Shown: positions 1 through 6,940 of the stretch, one piece after another
Numbering within the stretch: the stretch's first letter is position 1
Layout: every line of letters starts with the position of its first letter
NCBI GenBank assembly: GCA_003211755.1
Contig: QCRS01000008.1
Location: 1-35,693 of the forward strand
DNA from: Prochlorococcus sp. AG-463-F15
Lineage (GTDB): Bacteria; Cyanobacteriota; Cyanobacteriia; PCC-6307; Cyanobiaceae
DNA: 35,693 bases
Reading direction: 5' to 3'
Notes under the pieces: model-generated
What the model was told of the DNA's origin: nothing
The model's input: the letters and a program-made list of their open reading frames with translations, nothing else
The model's database searches: none
Program-made: the position numbers and the translations under genes

Positions 1-1
1 A

Positions 2-379
2 AAGGCACGAGTCACTTTGATGCGCAAGGTTCCTAAGGGAGTAGGTGTTAGTTATGGTCATCGTTTTATTACAAAACGCCCTACATTATTAGCTGTAGTT
101 GGGATTGGTTATGCAGATGGAGTTAATCGCGCACTTTCGGGAAAGATGTTAGCTCTAATCAATAGTCAATCCTTGCCTCAAGTAGGAGCTATTACAATGG
201 ATCAGTTGGTTCTTGATGCTACTGATTACCCTGAAATAACGGTCGGAAGTGTTGTTACTTTGTTGGGTCAAGATGGTAAGAATTGCATAACGCCGAAGCA
301 ATGGACTGATTGGAGTGGTTCTATTCCATGGGAAGTGCTGTGTGGCTTTAAGCATCGTCTCCCCCGCATAGTCATTTGA
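2..379 (+). CDS. alr: Alanine racemase, C-terminal part (5' end outside the window)
   Basis: Alanine racemase is a PLP enzyme that interconverts L- and D-alanine and so supplies D-Ala for peptidoglycan. The frame is open from base 2 and reads KARVTLMRKVP...GVSYGHRF...VVGIGYADG, typical of the C-terminal beta domain of bacterial Alr. It includes the YGHRF stretch and the GYADG motif. The downstream QVGAITMDQLVLD stretch also fits the family, where this region carries the catalytic-loop Met-Asp. About 125 residues are visible, roughly a third of a usual 370-400 aa enzyme. The ATG at 17 in the ORF track is only an internal Met, and the true start lies left of the window. tRNA-Ser follows on the same strand after about 60 bases. 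Confidence 0.92.
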   Translation, partial: KARVTLMRKVPKGVGVSYGHRFITKRPTLLAVVGIGYADGVNRALSGKMLALINSQSLPQVGAITMDQLVLDATDYPEITVGSVVTLLGQDGKNCITPKQWTDWSGSIPWEVLCGFKHRLPRIVI

Positions 380-441
380 TGACTATGGATGCGATATAGA
401 TCTTTAGGGGATAAAGCTCTTGATAATGTATCTAAGCTGCT

Positions 442-530
442 GGAGAGGTGGCTGAGTGGTTGAAAGCGGCTCCCTGCTAAGGAGTTACAGGAGGCAACTT
501 CTGTCGAGGGTTCGAATCCCTCCCTCTCCG
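442..530 (+). tRNA. tRNA-Ser (anticodon GCU)
   Basis: A complete class II tRNA can be folded. The acceptor GGAGAGG pairs with CCTCTCC and is followed by discriminator G at 530. The D arm is GCTGAGTGG...; the anticodon stem GCTCC/GGAGT encloses the loop CTGCTAA, giving anticodon GCT. A long variable arm precedes the T arm GAGGGTTCGAATCCCTC. The long variable arm plus the GCU anticodon identify serine (AGC/AGU codons). CCA is not encoded. It lies between alr and the repeat protein on the same strand. Confidence 0.95.
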
Positions 531-764
531 TTTCAAAAACTTTGGCAAGGTGGTTAATTCATATCGTTGTTATTGGATTTCAGGATTTACTAAATTAAGA
601 ACTCTTATGAATGTTCCATTCTTTTTGCTGAGTTCATTATTACAAACCTCATTTTTATTTAATGATTAGAAGTCAATTACCGCAGTTGCTTTCAACGAAG
701 GTCTTTTAGTGATTTTTGCTACTACCAGGGTGCTTGAATAAGTTGATATTTCTTAGAGCAACCA

Positions 765-1598
765 GTGGCAGAGAAGAACGCATTAGCCGAGAAGAAAGCA
801 GCCGCTGAGAAGAAGGCAGCAGCTGATAAGAAAGCAGCCGCTGAGAAGAAGGCAGCAGCTGATAAGAAAGCAGCCGCTGAGAAGAAGGCAGCAGCTGATA
901 AGAAAGCAGCAGCTGAGAAGAAGGCAGCAGCTGATAAGAAAGCAGCCGCTGAGAAGAAGGCAGCAGCTGATAAGAAAGCAGCCGCTGAGAAGAAGGCAGC
1001 AGCTGATAAGAAAGCAGCCGCTGAGAAGAAGGCAGCAGCTGATAAGAAAGCAGCCGCTGAGAAGAAGGCAGCAGCTGATAAGAAAGCCGCCGCTGAGAAG
1101 AAGGCAGCAGCTGATAAGAAAGCAGCCGCTGAGAAGAAGGCAGCAGCTGAGAAGAAGGCAGCAGCTGAGAAGAAGGCAGCAGCTGAGAAGAAAGCAGCAG
1201 CTGAGAAGAAGGCAGCAGCTGATAAGAAAGCAGCAGCTGATAAGAAAGCAGCAGCTGATAAGAAAGCAGCAGCTGAGAAGAAGGCAGCAGCTGATAAGAA
1301 AGCAGCAGCTGAGAAGAAAGCAGCAGCTGAGAAGAAGGCAGCAGCTGATAAGAAGGCAGCAGCTGATAAGAAAGCCGCCGCTGATAAGAAAGCAGCCTTA
1401 GCCCGGAAACAAGGAAGTGCTAATCAGATTTCACCTGTTACGAAATCCAAGTCAGTATCTGAAAAGAAACGTGACGAACGAGCTCAGTTGTTGACTGTTT
1501 CGGTTTCAGTGAATACAGGGAAAATTGCAGGATTAGTTTCTATTGGGGTTGTTGCTTCAGCATTGTTGGTGGCAGCTTTAGCTTTCATTGCTAACTGA
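765..1598 (+). CDS. Lys-rich hexapeptide-repeat protein with C-terminal membrane anchor (unknown function)
   Basis: The protein has 277 aa. It starts at GTG 765; a stop lies in frame at 744-746 and no better start is present. After MAEKNALAEKK come 33 uninterrupted AAA(E/D)KK hexapeptides (residues 12-209). A linker (210-240) follows, then LLTVSVSVNTGKI and one hydrophobic helix (about 254-275) two residues from the C-terminus. This is a tail-anchored layout, and by the positive-inside rule the rod should be cytoplasmic. Each Lys can pair with an acidic residue at i+4, which favours a long, stable, non-amphipathic helix about 30 nm long. The repeat carries 66 Lys against 33 acidic residues, a net charge near +33. 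Composition resembles the TolA stalk and Lys/Ala-rich H1-like bacterial proteins, but composition alone does not establish homology. Its juxtamembrane motif recurs in the next two genes. Function unknown; nucleic-acid or membrane-surface tethering is only a guess. Confidence 0.8.
   Translation: MAEKNALAEKKAAAEKKAAADKKAAAEKKAAADKKAAAEKKAAADKKAAAEKKAAADKKAAAEKKAAADKKAAAEKKAAADKKAAAEKKAAADKKAAAEKKAAADKKAAAEKKAAADKKAAAEKKAAAEKKAAAEKKAAAEKKAAAEKKAAADKKAAADKKAAADKKAAAEKKAAADKKAAAEKKAAAEKKAAADKKAAADKKAAADKKAALARKQGSANQISPVTKSKSVSEKKRDERAQLLTVSVSVNTGKIAGLVSIGVVASALLVAALAFIAN
798..1391 (+). repeat. In-frame 18-bp tandem repeat, 33 copies, with a 36-bp higher-order period
   Basis: There are 33 perfect-length 18-bp units with no indel. 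The first 18 units alternate strictly E, D, E, D. Most E units read gcagccgctgagaagaag and the D units gcagcagctgataagaaa, so the effective period there is 36 bp, nine copies. The remaining 15 units are irregular: five E, three D, then E D E E D D D. Variants are confined to a few third positions (gca/gcc, aag/aaa). Near identity at synonymous sites suggests recent expansion or homogenisation by slippage or unequal recombination. Confidence 0.97.
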
Positions 1599-1635
1599 TT
1601 AAAGAAGAATTTCTTCTTTTGGTTTTTGTAATAGC

Positions 1636-2172
1636 TTGCATTGGCTATCAATAGAAGTTCTCTCCCGATGCTTGAATTGGTATTACTTGCATGAAGAACA
1701 AGTGCTAAGGGAGAGAATCAAGGAGTTGGTTGATTTTGCAACGACTGAATCACCTTATAGGGACGCAAATAAAGGATGGCTAAGCGAGGATGTCTATGTT
1801 CAGTTGGGATCATCGCCAGAATCAAGCCCAAAATCAGGCGTTGAGTTGGCAAATGTTTCTGTCTTTTGGAATCCAATAAATCAATTAGCATTAATTCTCT
1901 TGGTTGTTGTTTTAACAGCTTCAACTTTCGTATTTATTTCCGTTTCTTTTGCTCATGGAAGGTTTGAAACCTCTTCACCAACTTCTGAGTTAAGTACCAA
2001 GGTCGCTCCAGTCGTTCAAAGTACGGATAAATTAGAAATATCTCAGCAAGACAATACTGAGGTTTCTATAGAGGTAGCTCCAACCGACGAAAGGAAGCTC
2101 GAATTAGATACAACAAAGAGGAGTTCCGAATTTGCTGCTGCTGCTCTTGGAGGCCAACAGATCCAACGTTAG
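1636..2172 (+). CDS. Single-pass membrane protein of unknown function, paralogous motif to its neighbours
   Basis: The ORF gives up to 178 aa from TTG 1636. There is no in-frame ATG near the N-terminus, so the start is uncertain and a later TTG such as the one near 1673 is possible. Residues 20-33 (EEQVLRERIKELVD) are helical and charged. GVELANVSVFWNP (about 68-80) leads into one transmembrane helix (about 83-105). A soluble tail of about 70 residues, rich in Ser, Thr and acidic residues, ends in AAAALGGQQIQR. The ELANVSVFWN stretch just before the helix matches ELASISVYLN in the 44-aa protein at 2363 and LLTVSVSVN in the repeat protein at 765, so the three appear to share one membrane module. 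It lies 37 bases after the repeat gene on the same strand, so co-transcription is likely. I do not recognise the family. Confidence 0.6.
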   Translation: MHWLSIEVLSRCLNWYYLHEEQVLRERIKELVDFATTESPYRDANKGWLSEDVYVQLGSSPESSPKSGVELANVSVFWNPINQLALILLVVVLTASTFVFISVSFAHGRFETSSPTSELSTKVAPVVQSTDKLEISQQDNTEVSIEVAPTDERKLELDTTKRSSEFAAAALGGQQIQR

Positions 2173-2362
2173 TAATATCAATGAATATTGCTTTCCTCCA
2201 AAGACAATCATCTTTAATGTCTACGCAAAAATGAATCAGGTTTGATTCGTGGTGTGTAAAGGATTGCAGAAGTTTTTATAGGAATTGTTTTTAGGAGTGC
2301 TCTCTTGGACATTTCTGGTTATATGTGGTGCTTGAATATTGGGGCGAATTGCAGGTTCAAAA

Positions 2363-2497
2363 GTGGCAGAAAAACAAGGAAATGAGTTGGCCAGCATATC
2401 CGTTTATTTGAATACACCAATAGTGGCAGTCCTTTTGGGAGTTGGGTTCATTGTTGGTTCTGTTTTGTTCGCTGGTGTGATGTTGATAGCCAGATGA
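2363..2497 (+). CDS. 44-aa single-pass membrane protein (not in ORF track)
   Basis: GTG 2363 opens MAEKQGNELASISVYLNTPIVAVLLGVGFIVGSVL..., ending with TGA at 2495-2497. It consists of a short polar N-terminus, the ELASISVYLN motif, one transmembrane helix and a terminal Arg. It begins GTG-GCA-GA like the repeat protein (MAEK...), and its C-terminal 38 residues align without gaps to the last 39 of that protein (LASISVYLNT versus LLTVSVSVNT, then helix). It therefore looks like the same protein without the Lys-rich rod. An alternative in-frame start is TTG 2339. Its size escapes a 60-aa ORF cutoff. The similarity to two neighbours is the main reason to believe it is real. Confidence 0.65.
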   Translation: MAEKQGNELASISVYLNTPIVAVLLGVGFIVGSVLFAGVMLIAR

Positions 2498-2745
2498 TTG
2501 ATGAGGTGCGGTGAGAACGCGTTTTTATCCGCATAAAATAGCTATCTTGCAAATTTCTCTATATGGATTAGTCAATATGGCTAGTTCATTGGCTTTTTCA
2601 AAAATTAATTTTGCGATTCCAACAAGACTTTTGAGAAGAGGGCAAAATTTAATTTAGTTTTTTGGGGCTGGTCTTTTTGCAATGATATGCAGTCGTTTGG
2701 TTATTTTGATTCTTTACTAAGCATTTCATTAGGCCAGTAGAAAGT

Positions 2746-3648
2746 TCAATCCATTTCTTGGTGAAGGTTCATGAGCTCTTTTGCTAATGCAGGCAATAGA
2801 ACTTTGTCATTTGCATTTTGTTTACCCTGACTAAATACTACTAACAACATTGGATTTCCTTGTGGCCGACAACACCAGGCTGCATCGTGACGGACTTGGC
2901 TCATCCACCCTGCTTTACTCCAAATGCGAGTGCCTTTGGGGAGACCTTCTCCTAGAAAGCCATCTATTTGATTCTCCGGGTTTTCTTTACGCTGCCTTTC
3001 ATCTAAAGATCTCGAGAGAAGTGTCCTTAATCTTTTGCAAGCTGGTGGAGAAACAATTCCATTAGTCATTACAGCTTCAAATATTCTTGCTGTACATGAG
3101 CTGCTAAGTGCATTGCGGTTCACGTAGCCATCTTTATAGAAGTCTTGTTCACGCCCATATGGTCGATCTTCCCAAGTCTTTTGACAACAATTAATTCCTT
3201 TAAGTTCTGGCCAGTTCAAGCCATCTAACCATTTATTTACCAGAAGACGTTGTTTTTTCCAAGCTTGCCATCTTTCCCCAAACAATGAAGGTCCACTGGT
3301 GGTGCCAGACAACAGATCGAGCACGAGGCTTGTTGCATCGTTACTCGAATTGCTAAGCATCTCTTGCATAGCTCTGCGTAGTTCTGAACTCTCAAGGAGT
3401 AAGTCCTTTTGTAACCACGCTTCTACAGCTATTGCATAAAAGAGTTTTACAACACTTGCTGGATAGATAAGCTTTTGTTCTGACCAGCCTGTTCCTATCC
3501 CGCTGCAGGGTTCTGGATTGGGACTTGTATAACGAATCCAACTTATAGCAATGTTCTTATGAAGTCCTGGGCGGTTTTTTTTGGCAAACTCATTCAACAG
3601 CTCACCAAGCTGCGATTGCATTTGAGGATCAGGACGGTAGAACGCCAT
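2746..3648 (-). CDS. Class A beta-lactamase-fold serine hydrolase
   Basis: This belongs to the penicillin-recognising serine hydrolases. Counting from ATG 3648 (300 aa), the SxxK motif is S65-V-V-K68 in YPASVVKLF, an SxN-type motif lies at S101-S-N103 in SNSSNDATS, and a KTG-like KAG lies near the C-terminus in WSKAGWM. The ORF track starts at TTG 3693, but that extension would overlap the divergent NlpC gene; ATG 3648 gives a normal fold length and removes the overlap. No signal peptide is visible from either start, which is odd for an enzyme acting on periplasmic peptidoglycan or antibiotics. A housekeeping peptidase or amidase role is at least as likely as resistance. It is divergent from the NlpC/P60 gene with only 17 bp between starts, so promoters must sit inside the opposing genes or the starts are further in. 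Confidence 0.8.
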   Translation of the reverse strand: MAFYRPDPQMQSQLGELLNEFAKKNRPGLHKNIAISWIRYTSPNPEPCSGIGTGWSEQKLIYPASVVKLFYAIAVEAWLQKDLLLESSELRRAMQEMLSNSSNDATSLVLDLLSGTTSGPSLFGERWQAWKKQRLLVNKWLDGLNWPELKGINCCQKTWEDRPYGREQDFYKDGYVNRNALSSSCTARIFEAVMTNGIVSPPACKRLRTLLSRSLDERQRKENPENQIDGFLGEGLPKGTRIWSKAGWMSQVRHDAAWCCRPQGNPMLLVVFSQGKQNANDKVLLPALAKELMNLHQEMD

Positions 3649-3665
3649 AGCGCCCGCAATATTCA

Positions 3666-4421
3666 ATGATGACCTTAGGTGTCCCAATAACAATAGAAAA
3701 GACGCTTTCAGGAAGTTGTTGGCAACTGAATGTTTCAGTTAATGGTTATCAAGATTCAACAAGTGCTGATTTGGTTACACAAGCTGTAGTAGGGCGCAGC
3801 TTTGAAGTTATTGATGCTTTTCCCAAAGAGTCTTGTAGAACTAATGAGTTTTGTCGATTAAATGTTCGTCTCTTAGAGGATGGTTATCAGTGCTGGATTG
3901 ACTTTTCAGAGGTAATTGGTCGAGCTTTTGAACGTGGGCCATGGCAACCTCAATTATTTACGAAGGATCAAATTCAGATGAAAATCCCAGATATCTTGAG
4001 TTGGTTACAAAAAACACAGACCCACGAGAATCACTACCTTTGGGGGGGGGCTATTGGTCCGGACTTTGATTGCTCAGGTTTGGTTCAGGCAGCATTTGCT
4101 AGTCAAAATATATGGTTGCCTCGTGATGCTTATCAACAAGAAAGATTTTGCGAAATGATAGAAATCTCTTCAACGAATTATCAACAATTGATCCCAGGCG
4201 ATCTCTTGTTCTTTGGAAATTTTCAAAGATGTACCCATGTAGCTATTTATATGGGTGAGGGAATGTATTGCCATAGTTCTGGAAGTATTAATGGGCGCAA
4301 TGGCATTGGGTGCGATTCACTTCAAGTAAGCGATAACAATTCGATTGCTTCTTATTACCTCTCCCAACTCCGAGGAGCTGGGAGAGTGATTTGCTGTCAT
4401 GACGGCAGGACGCTCCCATAA
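3666..4421 (+). CDS. NlpC/P60 cysteine endopeptidase with N-terminal SH3-like domain
   Basis: The protein has 251 aa. The N-terminal 110 residues look like bacterial SH3-type strands. The C-terminal half is an NlpC/P60 domain: YLWGGAIGPDFDCSGL carries the nucleophile Cys136, THVAIYMG carries His191, and CHSSGS supplies the third polar residue at His203. Family knowledge: cyanobacterial members with this SH3-NlpC layout and no signal peptide are gamma-D-glutamyl-L-diamino acid endopeptidases for peptidoglycan recycling, cutting L-Ala-D-Glu-DAP peptides. That specificity is inferred here. No signal peptide is visible. ATG codons at 3666 and 3669 are equivalent candidate starts. A run of nine G (4042-4050) encodes the Trp-Gly-Gly just upstream of the nucleophile. 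The GT2 gene follows after 42 bases and may be co-transcribed. Confidence 0.88.
   Translation: MMTLGVPITIEKTLSGSCWQLNVSVNGYQDSTSADLVTQAVVGRSFEVIDAFPKESCRTNEFCRLNVRLLEDGYQCWIDFSEVIGRAFERGPWQPQLFTKDQIQMKIPDILSWLQKTQTHENHYLWGGAIGPDFDCSGLVQAAFASQNIWLPRDAYQQERFCEMIEISSTNYQQLIPGDLLFFGNFQRCTHVAIYMGEGMYCHSSGSINGRNGIGCDSLQVSDNNSIASYYLSQLRGAGRVICCHDGRTLP
4042..4050 (+). repeat. G9 homopolymer inside the NlpC/P60 catalytic domain
   Basis: The codons TGG-GGG-GGG-Gct (W-G-G-A) form nine consecutive G. The two glycines are conserved in the family, but writing both as GGG in an AT-rich genome is unusual. A one-base slip would shift the frame before the catalytic Cys. Confidence 0.95.
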
Positions 4422-4463
4422 TGTTATTGCTTATTCAGACTCTCTTCACAGCGAATTAATGGG

Positions 4464-5435
4464 ATGACAAACCCCATAGACATCTCAGTAGTAGTCCCTC
4501 TATATAACGAAGAAGATAGTCTTCCTCAATTAGTAGAGCAGTTATTGGATGCTATGCGTCCTACTGGAGAATCTTTTGAATTGGTTTTGGTAAATGATGG
4601 TTCTATTGATCGAAGTGGTGAGGTTTTAGCGCGTTTAAGTTCTGAAGTGCCAGAATTGGTCTGTGTTTTACTTCGTAAGAACTATGGCCAGACTGCCGCT
4701 ATGGCAGCTGGTTTTGATATATCTCGTGGAAAGATAGTTGTCAGTTTGGATGGAGACCTTCAGAACGATCCAGCTGATATTCCCTTACTGGTATCTAAGT
4801 TGAGGGATGGGTTCGATTTGGTTAGTGGCTGGCGTTATCAACGTAAGGATGCTGCACTTCGGAGAAAATTACCTTCCAGAATTGCGAATCGTTTGATCGG
4901 GCTTGTAACAGGTGTGAGTCTTCATGACTATGGATGTTCGTTAAAGGCTTATCGGCGAGAAGTTCTTTCGGATATGCGCCTATATGGAGAGTTGCACCGT
5001 TTCTTACCTGTCTTAGCAAATATTGAGGGAGCAAGAATCACTGAGGTCAAAGTCAATCATCGTGCACGTCAATATGGCAATAGCAAATACGGAATAGATC
5101 GGACTTTCCGAGTACTTATGGATTTGCTCACTGTTTGGTTTATGAACCGATTCTTAACTCGTCCTATGTATGTCTTTGGCTCTGGAGGCATTATTTCAAT
5201 TTTAGGGAGTTTATTGGTTAGCACCTATCTATTGTTTCTCAAGCTTTTCGGAGAAGATATTGGAACTAGACCTCTTCTTCCATTCGCTTTATTACTAGGT
5301 ATTGCTGGAGTGCAGCTTTTCTGCTTTGGCCTTCTAGGTGAGTTACAAATTCGTACTTATCACGAAAGTCAAGGCCGTCCAATTTATCGCATTAGGGCTA
5401 CGTTGCGGGGTGGTTGTCGTGTATCTGATTCTTGA
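4464..5435 (+). CDS. GT2 family glycosyltransferase, polyprenyl-phosphate (DPM1/GtrB) type
   Basis: The protein has 323 aa. The N-terminal GT-A domain opens ISVVVPLYNEEDSLPQL and contains LVNDGSIDRSG and the metal/nucleotide motif LDGDLQNDP (DxD). It continues through GWRYQRKDAALRRKLPSR and NYGQTAAMAAG, all typical of enzymes that move a sugar from a nucleotide donor to dolichyl- or undecaprenyl-phosphate. Two C-terminal transmembrane helices (about residues 237-260 and 270-292) fit the GtrB-like subgroup at the inner membrane. The sugar and final acceptor cannot be read from sequence; arabinose-, glucose- or mannose-phospholipid synthesis are options. It follows the NlpC gene by 42 bases. 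Its last 52 bases overlap the convergent gene at 5384. Confidence 0.9.
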   Translation: MTNPIDISVVVPLYNEEDSLPQLVEQLLDAMRPTGESFELVLVNDGSIDRSGEVLARLSSEVPELVCVLLRKNYGQTAAMAAGFDISRGKIVVSLDGDLQNDPADIPLLVSKLRDGFDLVSGWRYQRKDAALRRKLPSRIANRLIGLVTGVSLHDYGCSLKAYRREVLSDMRLYGELHRFLPVLANIEGARITEVKVNHRARQYGNSKYGIDRTFRVLMDLLTVWFMNRFLTRPMYVFGSGGIISILGSLLVSTYLLFLKLFGEDIGTRPLLPFALLLGIAGVQLFCFGLLGELQIRTYHESQGRPIYRIRATLRGGCRVSDS

Positions 5436-5869
5436 TCTTTTGGAATTGGGAGACCTCTATATTTCTCTAAAGCTTTAGCGGCTGCAACAACAACATCACT
5501 ATTTGCATCTTTGAGCCCGCGCCTAATTATTGGCAACACAGTTAAATGGGCCCATAGGTCAGCAAGAATGACTGCCTGAAGCCTATCTTCAGGACCACTA
5601 GCCATTAATAGCCTGAGCTTTTTACGAAGGAGAATCTGTTCTTGGATAGTTTTGGGAGGTATCCAATTAATTTCGAACTTCGAGTTGACTTGATTTCGCT
5701 TGCCTTTTGCATCGTTGCGGTCTTTACCAATTACTAGCTCTTGGTTTGTTGTTGATTCTAAGAATTCTGAGCCTTTATTCTGAGTGAATAGACTTCTTGG
5801 CTTCTTCCCAAACCCCCATAGCAACAACGCAATTATGACAGCGGTAGTTCCTGCGAGGACTTGATTCAT
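5384..5869 (-). CDS. Membrane-anchored protein with HEAT-like repeat (unknown function)
   Basis: The protein has 161 aa and starts at ATG 5869. One N-terminal hydrophobic helix (VLAGTTAVIIALLLWGFG, residues 4-21) is followed by a basic, low-complexity stretch. A C-terminal helical part, ILADLWAHLTVLPIIRRGLKDANSDVVVAAAKALEKY (about 105-141), has the spacing and the Asp/Val pattern of a HEAT repeat. HEAT repeats usually serve protein-protein contact, and in cyanobacteria some act in phycobiliprotein handling, but nothing here supports a specific role. The 3' end overlaps the convergent GT2 gene by 52 bases. The start is 141 bp from psaI on the opposite strand, so the two share a divergent promoter region. 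Confidence 0.7.
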   Translation of the reverse strand: MNQVLAGTTAVIIALLLWGFGKKPRSLFTQNKGSEFLESTTNQELVIGKDRNDAKGKRNQVNSKFEINWIPPKTIQEQILLRKKLRLLMASGPEDRLQAVILADLWAHLTVLPIIRRGLKDANSDVVVAAAKALEKYRGLPIPKDQESDTRQPPRNVALMR

Positions 5870-6010
5870 GGCATAAATGGGGAAAGATCTGATGTTGATC
5901 GAAGCTGCAACCAGACGTGACGGATTGAACTTTTATGTCACCAATGTGCTTTAAAGGACACCATCACAACAGCAATCTATACAGTAACTATGGATCTTTA
6001 GGTATATGTC

Positions 6011-6127
6011 ATGTCTAGCGAGTTTGCCGCTAACTGGCTTCCAGGTGTATTTGTTCCTCTAATTGGACTTGTTGCACCTGCTGTTTTCATCGTCTTAGTT
6101 GGTCGTCACATTACGGCAACAGACTGA
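6011..6127 (+). CDS. psaI: Photosystem I subunit VIII
   Basis: This 38-aa ORF is missing from the ORF track: MSSEFAANWLPGVFVPLIGLVAPAVFIVLVGRHITATD. Length, the single transmembrane helix and the WLP...PLIGLV..A.FIV pattern match PsaI, the small subunit that contacts PsaL in the PSI trimerisation region. psaL starts 43 bases downstream on the same strand, the usual psaI-psaL pair in cyanobacteria, so I infer a dicistronic transcript ending at the hairpin at 6810. Confidence 0.93.
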   Translation: MSSEFAANWLPGVFVPLIGLVAPAVFIVLVGRHITATD

Positions 6128-6170
6128 TCACCAGTCGTTTCTTATTCGTCAACCCAGTTCTTCATAGCCA

Positions 6171-6770
6171 ATGACTGAATTCCAAGACCCATTTTTGAAG
6201 TCCGGCGAGCCCGTTAAAATCAACCCAAAGTACGTTGACAGCACCGTACGACCTGATGACATCGGCATTGCTGACCAGTGGGCTGTGAAGCCAGCCGCTG
6301 ACCCTTGTGTAGGTGACTTGGTCACTCCAGTTAATAGTGGATACTTCACCAAGGCTTGGGTGAACAATTTGCCTTTTTACCGAGCAGGACTTTCACCAAA
6401 TTTCCGTGGCCTAGAAGTAGGCGCGATATTTGGATACTTTCTCTATGGCCCTTTTACTATTACTGGACCATTTCGTAATAGTGATTTCGCTTTGACAGCA
6501 GGCTTATTGAGCGCTGTTGGTGCGATGCATATTCTTACTGCCCTATTGGTGCTTTATAACGCTCCAGGTAAAGGACCCAATGTTCAGCCTGCGGACATCA
6601 CAATTGAAAATCCGCCTTCTGATCTGTTTACTAGGACTGGTTGGGCAGACTTTACGAGTGGTTTTTGGCTTGGTGGCTGCGGAGGCGCGGTATTTGCGTG
6701 GTTACTCTGTGGAACTTTGCATGTAGACACCTTATTGAAACAAGGAGCTTTCTTCCCTTGGGTTGGTTGA
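6171..6770 (+). CDS. psaL: Photosystem I reaction centre subunit XI
   Basis: PsaL is the thylakoid subunit that holds cyanobacterial PSI trimers together and binds chlorophyll and carotenoid. The 199-aa product carries family stretches [19 protein letters not shown] and FGYFLYGPF. Three hydrophobic segments follow: the first around [18 protein letters not shown], the second [21 protein letters not shown], and the third [20 protein letters not shown]. The N-terminus ([32 protein letters not shown]) is extended and polar, as is common in marine picocyanobacteria. It lies 43 bases after psaI and is followed by a rho-independent terminator 40 bases after its stop. Confidence 0.97.
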   Translation: MTEFQDPFLKSGEPVKINPKYVDSTVRPDDIGIADQWAVKPAADPCVGDLVTPVNSGYFTKAWVNNLPFYRAGLSPNFRGLEVGAIFGYFLYGPFTITGPFRNSDFALTAGLLSAVGAMHILTALLVLYNAPGKGPNVQPADITIENPPSDLFTRTGWADFTSGFWLGGCGGAVFAWLLCGTLHVDTLLKQGAFFPWVG

Positions 6771-6809
6771 GTTTCATTACTGAAACACTCAACAATATTG
6801 AAGAAGATA

Positions 6810-6849
6810 ATTGTCCTGAGCACTAGGTTTGCTTCAGGACAATTTTTTT
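6810..6849 (+). terminator. Rho-independent terminator after psaI-psaL
   Basis: The arms ATTGTCCTGA (6810-6819) and TCAGGACAAT (6834-6843) form a perfect 10-bp stem, followed by a run of T (6843-6849). It lies 40 bases downstream of the psaL stop. Confidence 0.9.
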
Positions 6850-6940
6850 GACTAGAGCAAGAAATTGTCCCATACTTTGAAGTATTTTCTATCTCACTGG
6901 AGCTAAGGCCTAATTAGTTAAGTATGAATAACTGAGACCT

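Noticed and set aside
798-1391. CRISPR or minisatellite array with spacers
   Set aside because: The repeats are contiguous, in frame and without spacers; they encode protein.
2578-2658. 26-aa ORF MASSLAFSKINF... in the gap before the beta-lactamase-fold gene
   Set aside because: Very short, with no similarity to neighbours and no convincing ribosome binding site.
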